From: Clostridiales bacterium
Lineage (GTDB): Bacteria; Bacillota; Clostridia; Saccharofermentanales; Saccharofermentanaceae
Reading direction: 5' to 3'
Length of the DNA: 64,000 bases
Assembly (NCBI GenBank): GCA_017510605.1
Contig: JAFWMQ010000015.1
Span: 372,001 to 436,000 of the forward strand
A program made the position numbers and the translations under genes. Shown here piece after piece: positions 25,335 through 33,724 of this stretch. A model generated the notes under the pieces. That model saw nothing but the letters and a program-made list of their open reading frames with translations. It ran no database searches and was not told where the DNA came from. Positions within the stretch are counted from its first letter, which is position 1; each line of letters begins with the position of its first letter.

Positions 25335-28300
25335 TCAAGCTTTTACAACGGAGAATGTGATCTTCTCACCGTTTACGTTCCACTCCTTGGAGTTATCACC
25401 GGTGCCTTTTGAGATCTCAACAGCAAGGACTTCGGAAGCAAGATAGTCTTTTTTCTTCTCGATAACTTCTGCAAGCTTATCATTACCGTCATACTTGAGA
25501 ACAATACGGTCAGATACTGTAAGACCCTCTGTCTCCTTACGGTGATTCTGGATCTTTGAGATCATCTCTCTTACAAGACCGTCTTCGATAAGTTCTTCTG
25601 TAAGGACTGTTGAGATCGATACAGTAAGGTTACCGGATGTCTGTGTAGAGAATCCTTCAGGCTGAGTAGTCTCGATGAGGAAGTCTTCTTCAGTCATCTC
25701 ATACTCCTCACCGTTAACAGTAATCTTAACTGAACCGTTTTTAAGAGCGTTATATGTTTCTTTGCCGGGAAGGTTAGCAATAACTTCCTTGGCAGCATTA
25801 AGGTTCTTACCGAACTTTCTGCCGCATGTGCGGAGCTGGGGCTTGAAGCTGTAATCAACAAGTGTCGAAGCATCGCTCAACACTTCGATATTACGGATAT
25901 TAAGCTCATCAAGTACGATTGGCTTATATTCATCATCAAGACCGATCTCAGATACGACATAGATCTCGGACAAAGGCTGACGGTTCTTGATCGAAGCAGA
26001 TTCACGGCAGCTGTGGCCCAAAGTAACGATCTGCTGTACAAGTTCCATTTCCTCTTCAAGCTTAGAATCGATCATGCTCTCATCAGCTGCAGGATACTTT
26101 GCAAGATGAACTGAGATCGGTGCATTCTTATCAACAGAACATACGATGTTACGATAGATCTCTTCTGTCATGAAAGGAACGAATGGAGCACAGAGTCTTG
26201 TAAGATTATCTAAAACCGTGAAAAGAGTCATGTAAGCATTGACCTTATCCTGAGTCTCCTCAGCACCCCAATATCTGTCACGGCAGCGTCTGACATACCA
26301 GTTAGACAACTCTTCAGTGAAATCCTGAATAAGTCGTGCGGACTGGGAGATGTCATAGTTATCCATCTTCTCGTTGACAACCTTGATGAGTGTGTTAAGA
26401 CGTGAAAGAACCCATCTGTCCATAGCACCGAGGGTTGCCTTGTCGAGTGTATGCTGTGTTGGATCGAAATTATCGATATCGGCATACATAACATAGAATG
26501 CATATGTGTTCCAGAATGTGCCGATGAACTTCTTGATACCGTCGTTAACGGCTTCCTTGGAGAATCTTGAAGGCAGCCAGGGCTGGTTTGCCGTATAGAA
26601 ATACCATCTAGCAGCATCTGCACCCTGAGAATCAAGAACATCCCAAGGATCAACTACGTTTCCTAAATGCTTACTCATCTTGATACCGTCCTTATCCTGA
26701 ACGATACCCATGACTATACAATTCTCGAAAGGTGCTCTTCCGAAAAGAACTGTTGAGATGGCGATAAGCGAATAGAACCAGCCTCTTGTCTGGTCGATAC
26801 CTTCTGAGATGAACTCGCAGGGATAGTGCTGTTCAAAGAACTCCTTGTTTTCGAAAGGATAGTGATACTGTGCAAAAGGCATTGAACCAGAATCAAACCA
26901 GCAGTCGATAACTTCCGTAACTCTCTTCATCTGTCCGCCGCACTTAGGGCACTTGATGTGTACATTATCAACATAAGGCTTATGAAGCTCGATATCCTCC
27001 GGACAATCGTCGCTCATGGACTTAAGCTCTTCGATAGAACCAATGCAGTGTCTCTCGCCGCACTCGCATTCCCATACCGGAAGAGGTGTTCCCCAGTAAC
27101 GTTCACGTGAGATACCCCAGTCGATTACATTTCTTAAGAAGTCACCCATACGGCCGTCCCTGATTGTCTCAGGCATCCAGTTGACCATATTGTTAGACTT
27201 TAAGAGCTCATCTCTCTTCTTGCTCATAGCGATGAACCATGTGCTTCTTGCGAAATAGATAAGCGGCGTGTCACATCTCCAGCAGAAAGGATATTCATGC
27301 TCGAACTTGGGAGCCGAGAAAAGAAGTCCTCTTGAATCAAGATCCTTTAAGACCTCCGGATCTGCATCTTTTACGAACATGCCTGCAAAAGGAGTCTCAT
27401 CTGTGAGGTTACCTCTTGTATCAACGAACTGTACCATCGGGAGATCATTATCTCTTCCAACTCTGGCGTCATCTTCACCGAAAGCCGGAGCGATGTGAAC
27501 GATACCTGTACCGTCTTCCATCGTTACATAATCATCACATACAGTGTAGTGAGCTTTTTTCTTCTGGTTGGCGGCTTCCTTAGCTGTACCCTCGTAAAGA
27601 GCAACATAATTCTTGCCCTTGAGATCAGAACCCTTATAAGATTCAAGGATCTCGTAAGCCTTCTCACCGTCTTTTGCAAGGCCACCCAATACGGAATCGA
27701 GCAAAGCCTTGGCCATGTAATATGTATATCCGTCACAAGCCTTTACCTTGCAGTATTCGGCATCAGGATTAAGGCACAAAGCAACGTTGGAAGGAAGTGT
27801 CCAAGGAGTTGTTGTCCAGGCGAGGATGTATGCATCTTCATCAACACACTTGAATCTTACAACAGCAGATCTCTCCTTAACGGTCTTATATCCCTGCGCA
27901 ACCTCATGAGAAGAAAGAGCTGTACCACATCTCGGGCAGTAAGGAACGATCTTATGGCCCTTATAGATAAGGCCCTGATCCCACATCTGCTTCAAAGCCC
28001 ACCACTCGGACTCGATATAGTTGTTATCGTATGTAACATAAGGATTTTCCATGTCAGCCCAGAAGCCTACACGGTCACTCATGTGCTCCCACTGGTCCTT
28101 ATATGTCCAGACGGATTCCTTACACTTCTTTATGAAAGGCTCAACACCGTATCCTTCAATCTGGGGCTTTCCGTTGATGCCTAAAGCCTTCTCGACCTCA
28201 AGCTCTACCGGAAGTCCGTGAGTATCCCAACCCGCCTTGAAGACGATCGTCTCACCTTTCATTGCATGATATCTCGGGATTACGTCCTTAATGACTCTGG

Positions 28301-28484
28301 TCTTAATATGTCCGATATGAGGCTTTCCGTTTGCCGTCGGAGGGCCGTCATAAAGTGTAAAAGTCGGAGCACCGTCAGTTTTCTGAGCTATGCTCTTCCT
28401 GTAAATGTCATTTTCCTTCCAGAATTCGAGAATCTGTTTCTCTCTGTCAACGAAATTAAGGTCTTTTGAAACTTTGTTGTACAT
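25335..28484 (-). CDS. ileS: Isoleucyl-tRNA synthetase, long form
   Basis: 1049 residues. HIGH motif GHIGHIK-type at residues ~50-60, KMSKHLGN in the catalytic domain, an editing domain between, a tRNA-binding anticodon domain, and a long C-terminal part. Most bacterial IleRS are ~930 residues; this length matches the second, eukaryote-like class. I place the start at ATG 28484 (AAGGTGA site), since the longer frame would begin with a GTG within that ribosome site. No T-box leader fits in the 65-base space to the preceding gene; a consensus promoter lies there instead. Confidence 0.95.
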   Translation of the reverse strand: MYNKVSKDLNFVDREKQILEFWKENDIYRKSIAQKTDGAPTFTLYDGPPTANGKPHIGHIKTRVIKDVIPRYHAMKGETIVFKAGWDTHGLPVELEVEKALGINGKPQIEGYGVEPFIKKCKESVWTYKDQWEHMSDRVGFWADMENPYVTYDNNYIESEWWALKQMWDQGLIYKGHKIVPYCPRCGTALSSHEVAQGYKTVKERSAVVRFKCVDEDAYILAWTTTPWTLPSNVALCLNPDAEYCKVKACDGYTYYMAKALLDSVLGGLAKDGEKAYEILESYKGSDLKGKNYVALYEGTAKEAANQKKKAHYTVCDDYVTMEDGTGIVHIAPAFGEDDARVGRDNDLPMVQFVDTRGNLTDETPFAGMFVKDADPEVLKDLDSRGLLFSAPKFEHEYPFCWRCDTPLIYFARSTWFIAMSKKRDELLKSNNMVNWMPETIRDGRMGDFLRNVIDWGISRERYWGTPLPVWECECGERHCIGSIEELKSMSDDCPEDIELHKPYVDNVHIKCPKCGGQMKRVTEVIDCWFDSGSMPFAQYHYPFENKEFFEQHYPCEFISEGIDQTRGWFYSLIAISTVLFGRAPFENCIVMGIVQDKDGIKMSKHLGNVVDPWDVLDSQGADAARWYFYTANQPWLPSRFSKEAVNDGIKKFIGTFWNTYAFYVMYADIDNFDPTQHTLDKATLGAMDRWVLSRLNTLIKVVNEKMDNYDISQSARLIQDFTEELSNWYVRRCRDRYWGAEETQDKVNAYMTLFTVLDNLTRLCAPFVPFMTEEIYRNIVCSVDKNAPISVHLAKYPAADESMIDSKLEEEMELVQQIVTLGHSCRESASIKNRQPLSEIYVVSEIGLDDEYKPIVLDELNIRNIEVLSDASTLVDYSFKPQLRTCGRKFGKNLNAAKEVIANLPGKETYNALKNGSVKITVNGEEYEMTEEDFLIETTQPEGFSTQTSGNLTVSISTVLTEELIEDGLVREMISKIQNHRKETEGLTVSDRIVLKYDGNDKLAEVIEKKKDYLASEVLAVEISKGTGDNSKEWNVNGEKITFSVVKA

Positions 28485-28523
28485 AAACCGCTTCACCTTT
28501 TATATAAAATATAGCAAGTTATA

Positions 28524-28553
28524 ATTATAGGGTTTTACGGTCTTTAAAGTCAA
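28524..28553 (-). promoter_or_regulatory. Promoter of the ileS-scpAB-cmk-ispH/rpsA operon
   Basis: On the minus strand, TTGACT (28548-28553) and TATAAT (28524-28529) are 18 bases apart. The -35 box contains the TGA stop codon of the upstream pseudouridine synthase gene. The leader is about 35 bases. Confidence 0.82.
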
Positions 28554-29242
28554 GCAAACAGGCTCCACGGAAAACCTGACGGAATAGGAGCCTCAAATGT
28601 GATAATTTCACGTTTTACAGGATGTTCGAAGGATAATTTATATGCTTCCAATGCAATATCTTTACATCTTTTGTCCGCAGAACCGTATTTTTGGTCCCCG
28701 ATCAGAGGGTATCCGGAATGAGCCATCTGAGCTCTTATCTGATGGGACCTTCCCGTTCCGAGCTTTACTTCAACTAATGAAAGACTGTCCTTTACAGCAA
28801 GTACTTTATAATCAAGATATGACGCTTTGTATCCGGGCTTCTCAGTATCTGAAACGGAAACAATGTTTCTTTCCTCATCTTTTTTGATGAAGTTTTCGAG
28901 CCTTCCTGAACCTTCAAGGACTCCTTCGACAACACATCTGTAAATCTTTTCAACTTTTCTTGATCTGATCTGCTCGGATAATCTTGATGCCGCCTTGCTT
29001 GTCCTGGCAAAAACCATAACTCCGGCAACAGGTCTGTCAAGCCGGTGCACAAGACCGAGATATACTTCTCCGGGTTTTGAATACTCTTCTTTGATATATG
29101 CTTTAAGGATCGTAAGCATATCCGGAGCAGAACTCCCGTCACTTTGGGAAAGAATGCCGGCAGGCTTTATGGCTACGACAATATGATTGTCCTCATATAG
29201 GACTTTTACACCGCCGGAAAGTTCCTTCACTTTTGAGTCCAT
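28550..29242 (-). CDS. RluA-family RNA pseudouridine synthase
   Basis: 230 residues. The catalytic motif reads GLVHRLDRPVAGVMVF, with its aspartate the pseudouridylation nucleophile, followed by RKVEKIYRCVVEG and GRSHQIRAQMAHSG. No N-terminal S4 domain is present. RluA-type enzymes modify uridines in 23S rRNA or tRNA; the exact site cannot be told. I use ATG 29242; the longer reading would need a TTG at 29260. It overlaps the methyltransferase gene by 16 bases. Confidence 0.9.
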   Translation of the reverse strand: MDSKVKELSGGVKVLYEDNHIVVAIKPAGILSQSDGSSAPDMLTILKAYIKEEYSKPGEVYLGLVHRLDRPVAGVMVFARTSKAASRLSEQIRSRKVEKIYRCVVEGVLEGSGRLENFIKKDEERNIVSVSDTEKPGYKASYLDYKVLAVKDSLSLVEVKLGTGRSHQIRAQMAHSGYPLIGDQKYGSADKRCKDIALEAYKLSFEHPVKREIITFEAPIPSGFPWSLFA

Positions 29243-30126
29243 CTTGCCGTCTGACCGCAAGGAAGATAAGCATTCATACGCTTTACCGGAAGAACAAGCT
29301 CTTCAGCATCTACGATACCGCCCGGGATTGCAAGATTAAGTATCTGGCCCGAAGCCTGGGCAGTTATGCCTGTAGCATAAGAGCTTGCGATAAAAAACAA
29401 CGGATCTTCGGATATAAGATTTGAACAGAGCTTTACAAGATCATAGAAAGAATCTTCGAGCTTCCATAATTCACCGGAAGGGCCTCGTCCATACGAAGGC
29501 GGATCCATAATGATGCCGTCGTATTTCCTTCCTCTTCTTATCTCACGCTCCACAAACTTCTTGCAGTCTTCTGCTATAAATCTTACATATCTGTCTTCAA
29601 GACCGCTTTCTTTGATATTTTCTTTGGCTCTGGCTATCATTCCCTTGGATGCATCAACATGAACCACTTCATCAGCGCCATGACAGCTGCACGCAAGCGT
29701 CTGGGCACCTGTATAAGCAAACAGGTTCAGGATCTTTATATCCTTCCTCCCTGATTTCTTTGCTTTCTCAATAAGCTCACCGCAAAAGTCCCAATTTGAA
29801 GCCTGTTCCGGGAAAAGACCTGTATGCTTAAATGAAGTCGGCTCTATAATAAAAGTCAGTTTTTTGCCGAGAGAATCATAGCTTATCTTCCAAACCGAAG
29901 GAAAACTCTTAAATTTTGTCCAGGAACCGCCGCCGGTATTGCTTCTGTTATATTGGGCCGAAGGCTTTTCGAGTTCTTCCATTGATATCTCTTTACCATC
30001 TTTTATGACAGGCCAAACAGCCTGCGGATCCGGACGTCTTAAAACGATATCTCCCCAGCGCTCGTATTTCTCTCCGGCGCCGCAATAAAGGACTTCATAA
30101 TCTTTCCATTTATCCGAAATAAACAT
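29227..30126 (-). CDS. Class I SAM-dependent methyltransferase, RlmI/RlmK-like
   Basis: 299 residues. The Rossmann SAM-binding motif is ILNLFAYTGAQTLACSCHGA, with acidic loop VDAS and catalytic motif MDPPSYGRG, as in 23S rRNA methyltransferases of the RlmI/RlmK type. The N-terminal PUA domain of RlmI (~396 residues in E. coli) is absent; the N-terminus instead has a short beta-rich domain. An rRNA target is likely because it is cotranscribed and overlapping with a pseudouridine synthase. It begins right after the lipoprotein gene stop. Confidence 0.85.
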   Translation of the reverse strand: MFISDKWKDYEVLYCGAGEKYERWGDIVLRRPDPQAVWPVIKDGKEISMEELEKPSAQYNRSNTGGGSWTKFKSFPSVWKISYDSLGKKLTFIIEPTSFKHTGLFPEQASNWDFCGELIEKAKKSGRKDIKILNLFAYTGAQTLACSCHGADEVVHVDASKGMIARAKENIKESGLEDRYVRFIAEDCKKFVEREIRRGRKYDGIIMDPPSYGRGPSGELWKLEDSFYDLVKLCSNLISEDPLFFIASSYATGITAQASGQILNLAIPGGIVDAEELVLPVKRMNAYLPCGQTARWTQK

Positions 30127-30693
30127 TCACTTAACCTTCAGTCTTGCTGTTGTAGCAACAGGTATATCTTCAAATAACAGTTCAATATAGTATACACCGG
30201 GTTCGAAAAGATCTGTTTCTTCAAATCCGGCATAAAAATCCGCTTCAGCAGTAACATTGTCTTTCATGTAAATATCTCTGGTCATGATAATATCTTTATC
30301 TTTATAGAGTCTCGCCTGAAAAACAGTAGTCATCGGTTCGTTAAAATAGAAAACTCCTCTAAGGGCGGAAGCTTTAGAAGAATCGATCGACAAGGAATCA
30401 GCAGGGTTGCCTTCAACTGCGTCATACCATACCGAACACATATAAGCTTCCTCGACAAACGCTATATCGATCTCCGTAGTCGTCGTCGCAGACGGAATTA
30501 TTACCGAAGAAGCAGAAGTTTCAGAAGTCCGGGCTGTTGAATTCTCAGTTATATGATTCTCAGAAGCTGAACTATTATCGGTTTCATCGTTATCCTTGAT
30601 CGAACTGCAGGCAGAAAAGAAATAAACAGCCGCAAGCAACAACGATGCTGCTTTAAAGATATTAAAATATGCTGGTCTTCCCCGCTTTTTCAT
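30127..30693 (-). CDS. Small lipoprotein with one beta-rich domain
   Basis: 188 residues. A lipoprotein signal ends in VYFFSAC, followed by a Ser/Thr/Asn-rich tether (~30-70). Residues ~80-188 form a beta-rich domain with a final FEPGVYYIELLFED pattern. That domain resembles a stretch in the two larger lipoproteins encoded just upstream (about residues 220-320 of each), so all three seem related. No named family recognised. Anchored outside the membrane by inference. Followed immediately by the methyltransferase gene. Confidence 0.7.
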   Translation of the reverse strand: MKKRGRPAYFNIFKAASLLLAAVYFFSACSSIKDNDETDNSSASENHITENSTARTSETSASSVIIPSATTTTEIDIAFVEEAYMCSVWYDAVEGNPADSLSIDSSKASALRGVFYFNEPMTTVFQARLYKDKDIIMTRDIYMKDNVTAEADFYAGFEETDLFEPGVYYIELLFEDIPVATTARLKVK

Positions 30694-30721
30694 AAATCCT
30701 CTGAATCAAATTGATTTAAAG

Positions 30722-30730
30722 ATTATATCA
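30722..30730 (-). promoter_or_regulatory. Possible extended -10 promoter for the small lipoprotein gene
   Basis: On the minus strand, TGATATAAT forms an extended -10 element (TGn followed by TATAAT) about 30 bases before the ATG at 30693, inside the stop region of the preceding gene. No good -35 is seen. Confidence 0.45.
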
Positions 30731-32089
30731 CCCGATCAAGTCTGCGCTAGTTTCCTCAACCACCATGCATGCTGCGGTCAAAACTATATGTTTCTTGGAA
30801 GAATCACTATATACGACCAGTCCGTAGAACCCCGGTTTGATCTCTCCGGAAGAGTAGTCAAAGTCATAACACGTCTGATCTTCATACAATGAAGGACTGC
30901 ATTCTCTCTGATAAACAGGTTCTGATTCATTGATATCACTGAAATCAGCTTCTTCGCTATAGTAGTATTCGTAATACAACGCTGAATCATTATCACTGCT
31001 TACGGCAATGGAGAAGCCGATTATCGTTGTGTCTGATCCGAAAGCACTCTTACCGACAGATGTTCCGTCATAATCCCACCAACCGGACTTGAAAACGAAA
31101 GCATTGCTCAGCATATCGCTGTCAGTAAACTCATAAACAAGGTCTGAAAGATAATAATCGTTCGAGTACTCCTCGAATTCTATGTTTTCTTTTTCCAATT
31201 CCTCGTTCTTTACTTCGCATTTGAATGTTGCAATATCATTTGAATGTTCATCGAAAATCATGAATGTATAATCGCCTTCAATCAGGAATCCATCCTCATT
31301 GAGGCCTTCAGCACCTGCCATTTCGGAAGTGTAATTCAATCTTATTGTGTTGTCATTTAAAGTTATGACATCTGAAACACATATTACTTCATCTCCTCTT
31401 GCAACCGTAAAAATAATTCCCGGAACAAATCTATAATTAAATAACTCATTTTTGAAATTGATCCTGAAACCTATTTCTTTCGTATTGGTATAAAAACCTT
31501 TAGGAGCAAGTACCAGATCACCGCCGGAATAATAATCCGAGAGAAGCCCCGGCATTATCCCGTAATCGACCGAATTATAAGCATATACCGCATCAATAAC
31601 ATCTTTAGGATTTGCGATCCTCGGAGACTCTCCGGACAGATCCACTGTTACTCTTACTGTGATTATAGTTCCCGGAGCTGAGATCATTGCTGATTTAAAT
31701 CCGGAGAGCGTTGTTGCCGCCAAGGCTGATTCGCAATTATAATCAGCCTGCTGCCAGGACAGGTAGACAGTTGCGGTTTTGGATTTATAGTCATAAACCG
31801 GATCCTGGATATTATATTTGAGTGAATCTTTGATACATGATGAGAAAAAAGCCTTTTCAACATTTAATCCGGAAGGCGTAATGATTTCCCTAAGTTCATC
31901 TGCGGTTACCCCGGTTCCGTCAAAATACGCAATCAGTTTATCGGCATCACCGTTCTTTACATCTTCACAGAAGGAAGTGCACAGACTTAAGGCGGCATCC
32001 GACTGCTTATTAAATAAACTGCAGCCGCATAGCGATAAGACCATACAGATAACAAGGATCCAAGAAATATAGCCTGCTTTTTTTCTCAT
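30728..32089 (-). CDS. Lipoprotein with helical N-domain and repeated beta domains
   Basis: 453 residues from ATG 32089, which has AAAGGTG upstream. The lipobox is LSLCGC. After it come a helical N-terminal domain (ALSLCTSFCEDVKNGD onward) of the DUF4878/DUF5105-like look, a middle beta domain with EGDYTFMIFDEHS, and a C-terminal beta domain with WWDYDG and KPGFYGLVVYSD. The next gene upstream has the same plan with WFDYDG and APGFYMFVIFES, so the two are paralogues. Function unknown; divergent two-component genes nearby suggest an envelope-sensing role. Confidence 0.75.
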   Translation of the reverse strand: MRKKAGYISWILVICMVLSLCGCSLFNKQSDAALSLCTSFCEDVKNGDADKLIAYFDGTGVTADELREIITPSGLNVEKAFFSSCIKDSLKYNIQDPVYDYKSKTATVYLSWQQADYNCESALAATTLSGFKSAMISAPGTIITVRVTVDLSGESPRIANPKDVIDAVYAYNSVDYGIMPGLLSDYYSGGDLVLAPKGFYTNTKEIGFRINFKNELFNYRFVPGIIFTVARGDEVICVSDVITLNDNTIRLNYTSEMAGAEGLNEDGFLIEGDYTFMIFDEHSNDIATFKCEVKNEELEKENIEFEEYSNDYYLSDLVYEFTDSDMLSNAFVFKSGWWDYDGTSVGKSAFGSDTTIIGFSIAVSSDNDSALYYEYYYSEEADFSDINESEPVYQRECSPSLYEDQTCYDFDYSSGEIKPGFYGLVVYSDSSKKHIVLTAACMVVEETSADLIG

Positions 32090-32112
32090 TAATTCACCTT
32101 TTTCACAGTTAA

Positions 32113-32139
32113 GTGGCGCTTTCACATTGAAAGCGCCAC
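32113..32139 (-). terminator. 12-bp perfect hairpin between the two paralogous lipoprotein genes
   Basis: GTGGCGCTTTCA (32113-32124) and TGAAAGCGCCAC (32128-32139) pair fully around a 3-base loop. On the minus strand it is followed by TTAACTGTG rather than a U-run, and then directly by the ribosome site of the next gene. It may be a weak terminator or an mRNA-stabilising/processing hairpin. Confidence 0.5.
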
Positions 32140-32190
32140 CATATTATCGCATATTATCTAAAAACTCATTCCCGTAAATTAGGCAGATTC

Positions 32191-33564
32191 TTAGGCAACA
32201 TAGCAGAAGCCGTACATAAGGACATTATCTGTTCCCGATTCGAAAATTACAAACATATAGAATCCGGGCGCTGCCTCACCATCAACCTGATACTCAATAT
32301 CATAGAAGGTTCCGTTGGTATATGTTGTAGGACGGATACCGGTTTCGGTACAAAGAGGATTGTAGAGCGCTTCAGTAATAGCATCCTGATCTTCACGATC
32401 CGTATAGTAGAAACTGTAATCTACTGCGATATTGCATGTTGGTTTTACCTCAATAGAGAATGCGATTGTCTGGACATCAGTTGAATATGTCTCATCATCT
32501 GTCTTACAGCCGTCGTAATCGAACCACTTAGCTGCTAAAACATAGTTCCTGAAACTAATATCATTGAATGCATAATATTCGCCTTCACCATCTAAAGGTT
32601 CACCGACAATATCATCAGGACCACCGGTAACAGTTGGAATAACAGTCTTCTCGACTTCAATCGACTGTGTATCGATCAGATCATCACCATCTTCTCCAAC
32701 CAAATAAAGCTTAATTGTGTAATTACCGCTTTCAAAATATGAAAGCGTATCTAATCCGATAAGGTCTCCGTCAACACGGCAGATAAGGCTTGAAGATATT
32801 CCGAAATCCTCAGTAGGACCGGTATAGATCAGAGTGCCGTCCTTAGAGAGTGTGAAATAGAGTTGAATTCCCTGTCCTTCATAGTCATATACTTTAGAAT
32901 CAAAATAGTAATCATACTCAATGAATATGGCATTTACATATTTATCATCCTCTGTAAACCAGAAAGTGCTGGAATCTCTGTCGATCATTTCTGCGATCAT
33001 ATCTGCGGACAAAGATAAATTGATCTCGGCATTTCTGTAATCATAAAGTTTCAAGAACTTCTTGCTTCCGACATTGTCAGGGATCCATTCTTTATCTTCT
33101 TTAGCAAATTCCGCAGTGAACTTTACTTCTTTTGTATCAGCCTTCTTTATTGCAGCAGTAAGTTCATCGATATTCTTATAATTATCTGCAAGAACTTTCT
33201 GATAATCTGCAATGGAAAACACTATATCAATAGAAGCAGAATCTTTATTTACGGTAACAGAATCCTCGTCGATCTCGTATTCGATGGTATTCTCGACTGC
33301 CTTGTAGAAAGCAAGCTCATCATCAGAACTGTCAGCCGTCGACAAAAGTTCTGTTAACGCAGTAGCCTCTTTACTTTTCTTATCCAATGTCGAGTTTTTA
33401 ATAAGTTTTGATGCATCAGCAGATGCCATATTAGAAGCATATGATTCTGCCGCCTCTATAACTGCTTTCTTTCCTCCGCCAAAGTCTAAACAACCGGATA
33501 ATCCCATAATAACTGCGCCAGTCAGTATCAGAGATATGGACTTCTTTAACGAATTCCTAATCAT
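32191..33564 (-). CDS. Lipoprotein paralogue, first gene of the lipoprotein set
   Basis: 457 residues from ATG 33564 (GGGGAGG site; the longer reading frame would skip it). The lipobox is MGLSGC. The N-terminal helical domain runs from AVIEAAESYASNMASADAS to ~residue 130; it is followed by a middle beta domain (ESGNYTIKLYLVG) and a C-terminal beta domain with WFDYDG and APGFYMFVIFES. It shares layout and several motifs with the downstream lipoprotein. It is divergent from a response regulator/histidine kinase pair, with ~160 A/T-rich bases between. Function unknown. Confidence 0.75.
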   Translation of the reverse strand: MIRNSLKKSISLILTGAVIMGLSGCLDFGGGKKAVIEAAESYASNMASADASKLIKNSTLDKKSKEATALTELLSTADSSDDELAFYKAVENTIEYEIDEDSVTVNKDSASIDIVFSIADYQKVLADNYKNIDELTAAIKKADTKEVKFTAEFAKEDKEWIPDNVGSKKFLKLYDYRNAEINLSLSADMIAEMIDRDSSTFWFTEDDKYVNAIFIEYDYYFDSKVYDYEGQGIQLYFTLSKDGTLIYTGPTEDFGISSSLICRVDGDLIGLDTLSYFESGNYTIKLYLVGEDGDDLIDTQSIEVEKTVIPTVTGGPDDIVGEPLDGEGEYYAFNDISFRNYVLAAKWFDYDGCKTDDETYSTDVQTIAFSIEVKPTCNIAVDYSFYYTDREDQDAITEALYNPLCTETGIRPTTYTNGTFYDIEYQVDGEAAPGFYMFVIFESGTDNVLMYGFCYVA

Positions 33565-33599
33565 AATAAATCCTCCCCTATTTTCGGTTATCAATTGAT

Positions 33600-33627
33600 T
33601 TTATATTTATTTGATAAAAAAAACAAA
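33600..33627 (-). promoter_or_regulatory. Possible promoter for the lipoprotein genes
   Basis: On the minus strand, TTTGTT (33622-33627) and TATAAA (33600-33605) are 16 bases apart, ~36 bases before the ATG. It overlaps one copy of the direct repeat TTTATTTGAT. Confidence 0.45.
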
Positions 33628-33649
33628 TAATTTAATAATTTTATTTGAT
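33606..33649. repeat. Direct repeat TTTATTTGAT x2 in the divergent regulatory region
   Basis: Identical 10-mers at 33606-33615 and 33640-33649, 34 bases apart start to start, about three helical turns. Tandem sites are typical for PhoB/OmpR-type regulators, and such a regulator is encoded next door. The region is very A/T-rich, so chance is possible. Confidence 0.35.
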
Positions 33650-33663
33650 TTTCCAAACTCAGA

Positions 33664-33693
33664 TTGCATATTTAACTTAAAGAATAATATAAT
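33664..33693 (+). promoter_or_regulatory. Promoter for the two-component system
   Basis: TTGCAT (33664-33669) and TATAAT (33688-33693) are 18 bases apart, 31 bases before the response regulator ATG at 33725. Confidence 0.7.
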
Positions 33694-33724
33694 ATTCACT
33701 AATAAACTCGGGGGAATTGAAAGA

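Noticed and set aside
27495..28184. 229-codon plus-strand frame
   Set aside because: Antisense shadow of ileS, whose protein motifs are certain.
28485..28549. T-box leader for ileS
   Set aside because: The gap is too short and carries a sigma-A promoter; no specifier loop or T-box sequence. The same holds for valS, with a 21-base gap.
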